NCBI GenBank assembly: GCA_021824575.1
Contig: JAKAKJ010000091.1
Coordinates: forward strand, 1-56,407
Source: Chloroflexota bacterium
GTDB taxonomy: Bacteria > Chloroflexota > Anaerolineae > Anaerolineales > Villigracilaceae
Length of the DNA stretch: 56,407 nucleotides
Direction: 5' to 3'
Numbering within the stretch: position 1 is the first letter of the stretch; each line of letters starts with the position of its first letter. Below are positions 1 through 7,198 of this stretch, piece after piece. The notes beneath the pieces were generated by a model. It worked only from the letters and a program-made list of their open reading frames with translations. It did no database searches and had not been told where the DNA came from. The translations under genes and the position numbers were made by a program.

Positions 1-931
1 TGAATTCGTCGTAGGCGCGGCGTTCGCTGTACAGTTTCTTGGCTGGGACATGATCACCCAGCGGATGATCCGGCTTCTCGACCGGACTCCAGCCATCGTC
101 CATGGTGCGGTAAAACTGCTTCGTCGGAGTATAGGGGTCGTGCGGAGGGTGAAAATGATAGTAAGCAAAGTAAGATGGAGTTAGTTGTTCTATGCTGTTC
201 TTCACTCCATCAAAAACATCTCGCAATTGAAAGAAAATTGGATAATCCGATAAGCGCGGCCAGCCGTTCGGGTATCCGCGCAAGGGCGTATGAGCCAATT
301 GCCTTTGTACCTGCACGCGTTCAATGAGGCCAAACACCAGCGACGCCGGTGGATTCCCGCCTTGGAACAGGAAATCATCGAACGCCCGCAGGTTGGTTTG
401 CAGGGATTTATCGAATTTTTCCCCAAGCATATAGTCAACCTGACTAAAAGACCCTACAGGCAAAATCTTATCTATATCCTGCCGGAACTGGCCGAAGAAA
501 TAGTTGGGCCAAACATTCTGCGCGTATGCCAACCGGTAACGCTCTTCGCCGGTCAGCTTGAAGATATTTCGTTCGGTAAGGTCGCGGGCAATTAACCCCG
601 CCTCGTTGATGGCGCGGTGCGTCCACGGATATAACCCGGTGAACAGCGAAGCCGTCCCGGGAGTTGTAAAGCTTCCAGCGGAATAGTGAGCGTTGAATAC
701 AGTCGCGCGCTCGGCAAATCGTTCGAGATTCGGGGATGTCTTTCGAGGATATCCATAAACCGATAAATTTTTCGCCGACATTGCATCGAAAAGGAAGATC
801 AAAATATTCGGAAGGGAAGTACTTTGATTGATCTTCGTCCAGGATGTTTGCGGAATGAATTTGGAAAGCGCCAATGTCCCTGATGTGGCAGCCATTAATT
901 TCATGAAATCGCGTCGAGTAAAGGTTGGCAT
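1..931 (-). CDS. Sulfatase-like protein, Tat-exported, second tandem copy (3' end outside window)
   Basis: This frame starts at the ATG at 931 and stays open to the left edge (about 310 residues), so the C-terminus is missing. It is a paralogue of the gene at 963-2483, lying 31 bp downstream of it, and aligns at a constant offset of 1552 bp. The N-terminus carries a twin-arginine motif (TRRDFMK) followed by a hydrophobic stretch, so export by Tat is likely. The alkaline phosphatase/sulfatase fold is shown by LIFLFDAMSAKNLSVYGY and by PGTASLFTGLYPWTHRA. The usual sulfatase nucleophile (Cys or Ser of C/S-x-P-x-R) aligns with Thr, and the Arg is absent, as in the upstream copy. It may therefore not be a formylglycine sulfatase; a phosphotransferase or phosphodiesterase role is possible. 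The substrate is unknown. Confidence 0.85.
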   Translation of the reverse strand, partial: MPTFTRRDFMKLMAATSGTLALSKFIPQTSWTKINQSTSLPNILIFLFDAMSAKNLSVYGYPRKTSPNLERFAERATVFNAHYSAGSFTTPGTASLFTGLYPWTHRAINEAGLIARDLTERNIFKLTGEERYRLAYAQNVWPNYFFGQFRQDIDKILPVGSFSQVDYMLGEKFDKSLQTNLRAFDDFLFQGGNPPASLVFGLIERVQVQRQLAHTPLRGYPNGWPRLSDYPIFFQLRDVFDGVKNSIEQLTPSYFAYYHFHPPHDPYTPTKQFYRTMDDGWSPVEKPDHPLGDHVPAKKLYSERRAYDEF

Positions 932-962
932 GATTCAATTCTGGTTGTGAAACCGCCGGCGG

Positions 963-2483
963 CTAGCTCGGATAACCAGCGTTGACTTTCTCCAACTTGG
1001 TCAGAAGTTCTTCGCGCAATTGCACCGCAATCGCCGGATTGCCCGGATATAAATCATTCAGCTCTTCCGGGTCCTGCTCCAGATCATACAACTCAAAATG
1101 ATCCTCCGCATAATACCCACGATAGAAGATCATTTTGTAATTGTCCTTCCTCATCGCTACACTGAACCGGAAGAGTGCTTTGAAAGCGGGATTCTTCAAG
1201 GCATACAGCGTGTACATGCTCCGGCCCGGTATCTCCTGCCCACCCAACACCGGCAGCAATTCTCCTTCCCGCCAGTCCGGGAGCGGATGACCAGACAGAT
1301 GCACCAGAGTGGGCAGAAGGTCCACGCTGTTGGTCGGTGTGTGGACATCCTGTCGGGAGGTCTGGCCGGGTGCAGAAATCAACAGCGGGATGCGGATGCC
1401 TGCTTCGTAAAGCAGGGGCGAGATATGGCCTCTCTCGCCTCGCTCGAACAGTTCGCCGTGATCGGCGGTGACGATCACATAGCTGTTGTCAAGTATCTTT
1501 CTGCTTTCCAGAAAGTCCAGCAATCTGCCGAACTCGTCATCCGTGCTGGCAATGAATTCGTCGTAGGCGCGGCGTTCGCTGTACAGTTTCTTGGCTGGGA
1601 CATGATCACCCAGCGGATGATCCGGCTTCTCGACCGGACTCCAGCCATCGTCCATGGTGCGGTAAAACTGCTTCGTCGGGTTGTAAGGATCATGCGGGGG
1701 CCAGAAGTGGAAGTAAGCCATATATGACGGATTCAAATTTTCTATGCTTTTTATTACTCCGTCAAAAACATCCTGCAGCCGAAAATACAAGGGATAATCC
1801 GATAATCGCGGCAGGCCATTCGGATAACCTCCCTGATTCGTAAGAGTGACCGTCCTGCGGAAAAGGATTCGCTCGATGAGGCCAAACACCAGCGATGCCG
1901 GAGGATTCTCGCTTTGGAACAGGAAATCATCGAACGCCCGCAGGTTGGTTTGCAGGGATTTATCGAATTTTTCCCCAATCAAATAATCCACCTGGCCAAA
2001 TGATCCCGGTGAAATTATTTTATCTATATCCTGCTGGAATTGGCCGAAGAAATAGTTGGGCCAGATATTTTGCGAATACGCCACGCGATACCGATCTTCG
2101 CCGGTCAGTTTGAAGATATTTCGTTCGGTAAGGTCGCGGGCAATCAGCCCTGCTTCGTTGATGGCGCGATGCGTCCACGGATACAATCCTGTCAGCAGGG
2201 ACGCTGTTCCGGGGGTCGTAAAGCTCCCGGCGGAATAATGAGCGTTGAATACAGTCGCGCGCTCGGCAAATCGTTCGAGATTCGGGGATGTCTTTCGAGG
2301 ATATCCATAAACCGATAAATTTTTCGCCGACATTGCGTCAAAGACAAAAATTAGAACATTTGGCAGGGAGGCGCTCTGATTGATCTTCGTCCAGGATGTT
2401 TGCGGAATGAATTTGGAAAGCGCCAATGTCCCCGATGCCGCAACCGTAAACTTCATAAAATCGCGTCGGCTGAATTTTGACAT
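963..2483 (-). CDS. Sulfatase-like protein, Tat-exported, first tandem copy
   Basis: A 506-residue member of the alkaline phosphatase/sulfatase superfamily. Residues 4-30 form a twin-arginine signal (SRRDFMKFTVAASGTLALSK), so the folded enzyme is probably exported. A first metal-site Asp lies in VLIFVFDAMSAKNLSVYGY, followed by the family pattern RKTSPNLERFA. Near residue 95 the nucleophile segment reads SFTTPGTASLLTG, where Thr stands in the Cys/Ser position and the Arg of CxPxR is missing. The second metal site VTADHGELFERGERGH is intact. Thr nucleophiles occur in LtaS- and EptA-type transferases of this superfamily, so true sulfatase activity is doubtful. The next gene on the same strand is a diverged duplicate, and a 53-residue membrane protein is encoded just upstream. 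Confidence 0.9.
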   Translation of the reverse strand: MSKFSRRDFMKFTVAASGTLALSKFIPQTSWTKINQSASLPNVLIFVFDAMSAKNLSVYGYPRKTSPNLERFAERATVFNAHYSAGSFTTPGTASLLTGLYPWTHRAINEAGLIARDLTERNIFKLTGEDRYRVAYSQNIWPNYFFGQFQQDIDKIISPGSFGQVDYLIGEKFDKSLQTNLRAFDDFLFQSENPPASLVFGLIERILFRRTVTLTNQGGYPNGLPRLSDYPLYFRLQDVFDGVIKSIENLNPSYMAYFHFWPPHDPYNPTKQFYRTMDDGWSPVEKPDHPLGDHVPAKKLYSERRAYDEFIASTDDEFGRLLDFLESRKILDNSYVIVTADHGELFERGERGHISPLLYEAGIRIPLLISAPGQTSRQDVHTPTNSVDLLPTLVHLSGHPLPDWREGELLPVLGGQEIPGRSMYTLYALKNPAFKALFRFSVAMRKDNYKMIFYRGYYAEDHFELYDLEQDPEELNDLYPGNPAIAVQLREELLTKLEKVNAGYPS

Positions 2484-2640
2484 GATTGGATTCTCGGAAA
2501 TACCTTGTGACTCCGCAGATAGAGCAATAATTGTCTTGCTGGCAGGTTCGCTGTTTCGATGACTTCAGATTCGAAGATGGCCCCGGCCAAAAAAGATTTG
2601 CAGCATTTTCTGTGCTGCAAACCCTGGCAATGTCTTTGGC

Positions 2641-2802
2641 TTACTCCTGGTCTTCCGTTTTGTCTTTGCGCGCCTTGCGGCGAAGCTGTGAAATGTAACT
2701 GCGAATTCTCCCGGAAAACACTAAAAGCAAACCTGAGACCGCCACGAAAGCCGCAGCCAGTGCCTGGAACAGGATTCCACCGGTGTTAGGGTCTATGTAC
2801 AT
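2641..2802 (-). CDS. Small single-pass membrane protein (53 aa, DPNTGG motif)
   Basis: This ORF encodes 53 residues. It begins MYIDPNTGG, continues with one hydrophobic helix (about residues 10-32, ILFQALAAAFVAVSGLLLVF) and ends in a basic then charged tail (RRKARKDKTEDQE). A GGAGG ribosome binding site lies 6 bases upstream of the ATG. The topology suggests a short N-terminus outside, one helix and a positively charged cytoplasmic tail. It sits directly upstream of the two sulfatase-like genes, and I recall similar short proteins beside such genes in Chloroflexota, so a partner role in export or membrane anchoring is possible but unproven. Function unknown. The 157 bp between it and the sulfatase gene show nothing recognisable. 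Confidence 0.75.
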   Translation of the reverse strand: MYIDPNTGGILFQALAAAFVAVSGLLLVFSGRIRSYISQLRRKARKDKTEDQE

Positions 2803-2877
2803 GAGTTGTTCCTCCGATCATTGAATGCGAAGGATTCTACCACTCGCCCCTCGAATCCAATTGGCCTTTATGCGTAA

Positions 2878-3564
2878 CTAATCGAATTCTAACAATTTCA
2901 ATATATCTTCCAGTGCCGCGTCGAAAAGTTCGCGCATGATATCGTCGCCGACACGGTACGGACCGCCGAACGACCCGTCGCCGTAAACCTCGCGGGCGGT
3001 TTTTGCATCCACGATCGCGCTCGGGACTTTGGGCGGAGTCTTGTTTCCTTCGGGCATGTCCCCAACGACAGTGAACTGAAAAGCCTCCAGCCAGTTGGCG
3101 TGAGCCGGTTTGATATTATGTTTGACAGCGACCGCCTCAGCCGAATGAGATGACCACCAGTCGTACCAATTCAGTTTCAAATCGGGTAACGAATTGTTGA
3201 CTTCATGAAGATGATTCCGCGCGGGTGAGTTCCCACCGTGACCATTGATGATAAGGATGCGCCGAAAGCCGTGTCCGTATGCTGACCGGACAATATCCTC
3301 CGCCGCCGCAATCAGCGTGCTGACGCGCAAGCTGATCGTTCCCGGATACGCAAGGAAATACGGTGACACGCCAAAATTCAGCGGTGGTGCGACCAACACG
3401 CCCGTTGCCTGTGAAGCAGAGTCTGCTAACGCAAGCGGGATCTTTATATCGGTCAATAAACTGAGATAACCATGTTGCTCTGTCGAGCCAAAGATCAACA
3501 TCAACCGGTCTTCATGTTGAAGGTATTTTTCGACGTCCATCCAATTCAAATCTTCGAGGCGCAT
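2878..3564 (-). CDS. Creatininase-family amidohydrolase
   Basis: A 228-residue protein of the creatininase/creatinine amidohydrolase family, cytoplasmic metal-dependent hydrolases acting on C-N bonds. The signature GSTEQHG (residues 27-33, metal-ligand Glu and His), an Asp near residue 39, and NGHGGN (residues 108-113) are all present. HANWLE near residues 155-160 probably supplies a further Glu ligand. Length is typical. The start lies 8 bp after the stop of the penicillin-binding protein gene, so the two are probably co-transcribed. The family also includes peptide-processing (MftE-like) and nucleotide-precursor enzymes, and no neighbour specifies the substrate, so creatinine itself is not implied. 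Confidence 0.85.
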   Translation of the reverse strand: MRLEDLNWMDVEKYLQHEDRLMLIFGSTEQHGYLSLLTDIKIPLALADSASQATGVLVAPPLNFGVSPYFLAYPGTISLRVSTLIAAAEDIVRSAYGHGFRRILIINGHGGNSPARNHLHEVNNSLPDLKLNWYDWWSSHSAEAVAVKHNIKPAHANWLEAFQFTVVGDMPEGNKTPPKVPSAIVDAKTAREVYGDGSFGGPYRVGDDIMRELFDAALEDILKLLEFD

Positions 3565-3572
3565 GGCTGAAC

Positions 3573-6500
3573 CTATGGAGTTTGTATAACGACGATGGGC
3601 GTATCGGTTGGAAATGGCGTGTCGGTTGGCGTATTGACCGGCGTGTCAGTCGGGATGATCGGCGCGGGGGTATTTGTCGGCGTGGGGACAGGCGTCAAAG
3701 TCGGCGGCGGAGTCGGCGTCGGGGCTTGAAGCGTAAAGTGGACAAATCGTTCGGCGTAACCGTTCGCACCAATCATGCGAAGATGCAGTGTGACAGGTCC
3801 GTTTGGTATGTTGGATAAATCCCAGTTGAACATTAACCCGTCGTCAATGGGCTGGTTGCTCTGCGCGAGCATTGTCCAGCCGCCGGGATCATTACCCAGC
3901 CCGAATTCGAGCTTCCACGATTTGAAACCGCCAGTAGCATCCGCAGTGCCCGTGATGGCAAGCGTGGATTGTGCGACAACATCGCCTTCGTTGACATTGA
4001 GTGTCAGCGTCGGACGCGGATCATTTTTATTGCATTCCCGTGACGGAGCTATGACCGGGGGAACCGGAAAGTCGTGGCTGCTGAGCCAGTTGCGCCCATC
4101 CTTTGTGCCGAACCATTTGATCGCCCACGGATCACTGACGTTGATCACGGTTTGCTGGTCGGTGAAATCGCTCCCGCAATCGTTCGAAGATTCCAGCCCG
4201 GTCCATGTGTCCAGCGTGACCTGTCGGCGCAGATCCTGGCCTGGCGGCAAAGGCAATTGATCGGATGCGAAGACTTCAGTGCGCGTTCCTTTGCACCACT
4301 GCGAGGGCTGTGTGCCAGACAGCGCGCAAATGGTTTCCTCCACGATTCCCGCGGGACGAACGAACGGACTCGGGTGCCCATTCGTCACATACGGGACAGC
4401 GAACGTCATAAACTGTGACCAGATCGGCGCCGCGCCTGTGAGACCGGTCGTGTTGACCATCGGCGTGTAATCTGCATTGCCAACCCAGACGCCGGTCACG
4501 AGGTCCGGTGTGTAACCGAGCGTCCAGTTATCGCGGAAATCGTTGCTCGTCCCGGTTTTGGCTGCCGCCGGGAAGGCAAGATTCAGCGCCGAATTTGTCC
4601 CAAACTCCATGGCGCGCGCCTGGTTGTCAGAAAGAATGGATGTGATCAGATAAGCATGTTGAGGGCTGATGACTTGATCGCCTTTTGGAGGATTGTATTG
4701 ATAAACAACATTGCCCAGATGATCCACGATTTTGAGAATCGAAACGGGCGGCACTTTCACCCCGCCGTTTGCAAAGACCGAATACATGCCGGTCATTTCG
4801 AGCACACTCACGTCGCCGCCGCCCAGTGTCAGCGACAGGCCGTAATCACTGCGAGTGAGCGACGTAATTCCCAAACGATTCGCCATGGCGATAAAACCGT
4901 GGTCGCCGTAAATGCCGACAAATTGAAGCGTCTTCACGGCGGGAATGTTGATCGAATTTGCCAGCGCCATGCGGACCGTAAGCGGGCCGTGAAATTTTCC
5001 ATCGTAGTTGACGGGGATGTACGGCGGGCGCGGGTCGTTGGGATCGCCCGATGGCGGGAACTGAGAAGGCACATCCCAGATCAATGTGGCGGGCGTCCAG
5101 CCCTTTTCAAACGCGGCCACATAATTGACCGGCTTGATGGATGAACCGGGCTGGCGCGTCTCGCTGACTGCCATGTTGACTTGTCCAGAAATAGCCGCGT
5201 TGTAATAATCTGCCGAGCCGACCATCGCAAGGATTTCGCCTGTGGATGGCTGGATGGCAACCAACGCTCCATCCGTGGCATTGTTGGCAGTTAGTTTTGC
5301 GATCTGGCTGGTGACAACCTGCTGAGCGTAATCCTCCAATGTCGGGTCGAGCGTCGTGTAAATCGTAAAGCCCGAATGGTAAATAGTCTGCGCGTCATAA
5401 TTTGATTCGAGCTGCGAGCGCACATAATTGACCCAGTGCGGATAACGCATGTTGATGACCGGCGGCTGGAAGCTGTAATTGCGAATTTCAGTTGCGGCCT
5501 CCGCCGCGTTTGCCGGGCTAACACAAACGGGCTGCGGACTGTTGCTGACTCTTATACAGTTCTGCTCGTAACTGGCCTGCGTCATCAAAGCCAGCACCTG
5601 TTGATCGCGCACCAGGGTCGCATCGCGGTTGGTGTAAATGTCATAAACAGACGGCGACTGCGGGAGTCCCGCGAGAAACGCCGCCTGTGCGACAGTCAAT
5701 TTATCGGCGGTTGTCCCAAAGTATGTCTCTGCCGCGGCTTCGATCCCGTAAGCGAGATTGCCGTAATAAATTTGGTTTAGATAAAGCTCGAGGATTTGGT
5801 CTTTGGTGTATCGGCGTGTAATCTCTGCCGCCAGGATGATTTCGCGCGCCTTGCGCAGATACGTTCGCTGGCTGCGTTCTTCCGGTGACAGAAGAATGTC
5901 GCGCGCCAGTTGCTGCGTAATCGTCGAAGCGCCGGAGACCGTGCCGCCGGTGGTGTAGTTTTGCCAGATGGCGCGGATGATCGCAAAAATATCGTAGCCA
6001 GGATGAGTGTAAAAATCCTTGTCTTCGGTTGCAATGGTTGCGGCCACTAATGCAGGCGAAATCTTGTCGAGGGTCACATAGGTGCGGCGCCCCGCGTTCG
6101 GATCAATGATTTCATAAAGCAAATCGCCATTGCGGTCGAGAATGCGCGTGGTTTCGAATTGTGCGGCTCGCTGCTGCAAATCGCTGACCGACGGAAGCGA
6201 ACTGGCAATGGAATAATATTCATAAACCGCAAACGAGCCAAGGCATAAGCCGATAATGACAAGAATGAATACAAGGACAATCAACCCGCGAATCAGGCAT
6301 CCAAAACTGCGCGGATCCAAATTCAAGCGCGGTGCAACGTTTCGCGGCGGGACCGGAGGAACCGGGAGCTGAGTCCCGTATCGGCGGCCTGTCTTCGTCT
6401 CGAACGCGGCGGGCGTGACGCGCGTACCTTCCACGTCAATTTCATCCACGCGGCGCGGAAGCGGCATGTTATCTTTCACAGGCCGCGAGGGCGTCGGCGT

Positions 6501-6599
6501 TGTGCCCGCGCGTGCCGGTTGGGATGGCGGCTCGGCGCGCGTCTCGGCTTCGGAATTAATCAATCGTCGGAATTTGTCGCGTGGATCGTCTTCAGGCAT
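3573..6599 (-). CDS. Class A penicillin-binding protein (peptidoglycan glycosyltransferase/transpeptidase)
   Basis: A 1008-residue bifunctional cell-wall synthase. A disordered Pro/Arg-rich cytoplasmic region (1-100) precedes one membrane helix (about 101-127). The GT51 glycosyltransferase domain follows, with catalytic Glu192 in ATEDKDFYTHPG and the motif GASTITQQLARD. The transpeptidase domain has the active-site SSIK (Ser486-Lys489), SIN (549-551) and KTG (681-683). After it comes a beta-rich C-terminal segment (about 840-945) and a roughly 55-residue Thr/Pro tail, probably an extracellular linker or wall-spanning region. It polymerises lipid II and cross-links stem peptides outside the membrane. 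The long Thr/Pro tail is the only unusual part. It lies in a run of minus-strand genes after a MaoC-like gene. Confidence 0.95.
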   Translation of the reverse strand: MPEDDPRDKFRRLINSEAETRAEPPSQPARAGTTPTPSRPVKDNMPLPRRVDEIDVEGTRVTPAAFETKTGRRYGTQLPVPPVPPRNVAPRLNLDPRSFGCLIRGLIVLVFILVIIGLCLGSFAVYEYYSIASSLPSVSDLQQRAAQFETTRILDRNGDLLYEIIDPNAGRRTYVTLDKISPALVAATIATEDKDFYTHPGYDIFAIIRAIWQNYTTGGTVSGASTITQQLARDILLSPEERSQRTYLRKAREIILAAEITRRYTKDQILELYLNQIYYGNLAYGIEAAAETYFGTTADKLTVAQAAFLAGLPQSPSVYDIYTNRDATLVRDQQVLALMTQASYEQNCIRVSNSPQPVCVSPANAAEAATEIRNYSFQPPVINMRYPHWVNYVRSQLESNYDAQTIYHSGFTIYTTLDPTLEDYAQQVVTSQIAKLTANNATDGALVAIQPSTGEILAMVGSADYYNAAISGQVNMAVSETRQPGSSIKPVNYVAAFEKGWTPATLIWDVPSQFPPSGDPNDPRPPYIPVNYDGKFHGPLTVRMALANSINIPAVKTLQFVGIYGDHGFIAMANRLGITSLTRSDYGLSLTLGGGDVSVLEMTGMYSVFANGGVKVPPVSILKIVDHLGNVVYQYNPPKGDQVISPQHAYLITSILSDNQARAMEFGTNSALNLAFPAAAKTGTSNDFRDNWTLGYTPDLVTGVWVGNADYTPMVNTTGLTGAAPIWSQFMTFAVPYVTNGHPSPFVRPAGIVEETICALSGTQPSQWCKGTRTEVFASDQLPLPPGQDLRRQVTLDTWTGLESSNDCGSDFTDQQTVINVSDPWAIKWFGTKDGRNWLSSHDFPVPPVIAPSRECNKNDPRPTLTLNVNEGDVVAQSTLAITGTADATGGFKSWKLEFGLGNDPGGWTMLAQSNQPIDDGLMFNWDLSNIPNGPVTLHLRMIGANGYAERFVHFTLQAPTPTPPPTLTPVPTPTNTPAPIIPTDTPVNTPTDTPFPTDTPIVVIQTP

Positions 6600-6646
6600 A
6601 AATATCGGCGTTTCTTGCGTTTTTTACTTTTTACGTTTTGATTACA

Positions 6647-7096
6647 TCACTTCGGCTTAGACGCCACCAGAACGTTCCAAGTTCCGCGCTGGCAAACATC
6701 GTTGCTTTGATTTTTGACTTCGAGGGCAATTGTCACGGAGCCGCCGCCGATGCGCGGCAAAGCTTTTGTCTCGGTGATGCTCAATTCAGCATGGATCGTG
6801 TCGCCGATGAAGATCGGTTTGACGAATTTCCATTCGTTGATCTCGCGAAAAGCCATGACCGTGCCTTCCATGATCCCCGTCCGCATGGCGAGGCCCGAGG
6901 CGATGGACAAACCCAAAAGTCCATGTGAGACGCGCTGGCCGAATGGCGTGGTCTTGCTGAATTCCGCGTCCGTGTGAATCGAATTGTAATCGCCGGATAA
7001 ACCGGCGAAGGTCACGATGTCGCTTTCCGCAACGGTCCTTCCCGCCGTGATGACTTTTTGTCCCACGCTGAATTCCTCGAAATAAAGTCCGGGCAT
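6647..7096 (-). CDS. MaoC-like (R)-specific dehydratase
   Basis: A 149-residue hot-dog-fold protein. The hydratase 2 motif is seen as SGDYNSIHTD, with catalytic Asp36 and His41 and the conserved Asn38. Such enzymes hydrate or dehydrate (R)-3-hydroxyacyl-CoA or related thioesters in the cytoplasm. Length and motif placement are normal. A GAGGAG ribosome binding site lies a few bases upstream of the ATG, and a perfect TATAAT (7154-7159) on the same strand gives the likely promoter. The gene lies 47 bp upstream of the penicillin-binding protein gene, but no other fatty-acid gene is adjacent, so the physiological substrate cannot be told from context. Confidence 0.9.
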   Translation of the reverse strand: MPGLYFEEFSVGQKVITAGRTVAESDIVTFAGLSGDYNSIHTDAEFSKTTPFGQRVSHGLLGLSIASGLAMRTGIMEGTVMAFREINEWKFVKPIFIGDTIHAELSITETKALPRIGGGSVTIALEVKNQSNDVCQRGTWNVLVASKPK

Positions 7097-7153
7097 AAAT
7101 CTTCTCCTCGTCTTCGACTACTGAACGATCCAACTAACTCACTGCCGAACTAA

Positions 7154-7159
7154 ATTATA
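7154..7159 (-). promoter_or_regulatory. -10 element of the MaoC-like gene
   Basis: A perfect TATAAT is read on the minus strand, about 57 bp upstream of the MaoC-like start. No good -35 is seen at the expected distance. It lies 5 bp from the -35 box of the divergent plus-strand promoter at 7164-7192, so RNA polymerase bound at one promoter would block the other. Confidence 0.5.
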
Positions 7160-7163
7160 CCCT

Positions 7164-7192
7164 TTGACCTCAAGCTCATCTGCCCGTACAAT
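7164..7192 (+). promoter_or_regulatory. Sigma70-type promoter giving a probably leaderless mRNA
   Basis: TTGACC (7164-7169) and TACAAT (7187-7192) are separated by exactly 17 bp. The expected transcription start, 6-7 bases after the -10, coincides with the A of the ATG at 7199. There is no Shine-Dalgarno sequence before that ATG, so translation probably starts on a leaderless transcript. Confidence 0.7.
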
Positions 7193-7198
7193 AGTGCT

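Noticed and set aside
4656-5144. Long plus-strand ORFs inside the penicillin-binding protein gene
   Set aside because: They are antisense to an intact, motif-complete gene and arise from its codon usage; the same holds for most long overlapping frames in the window.
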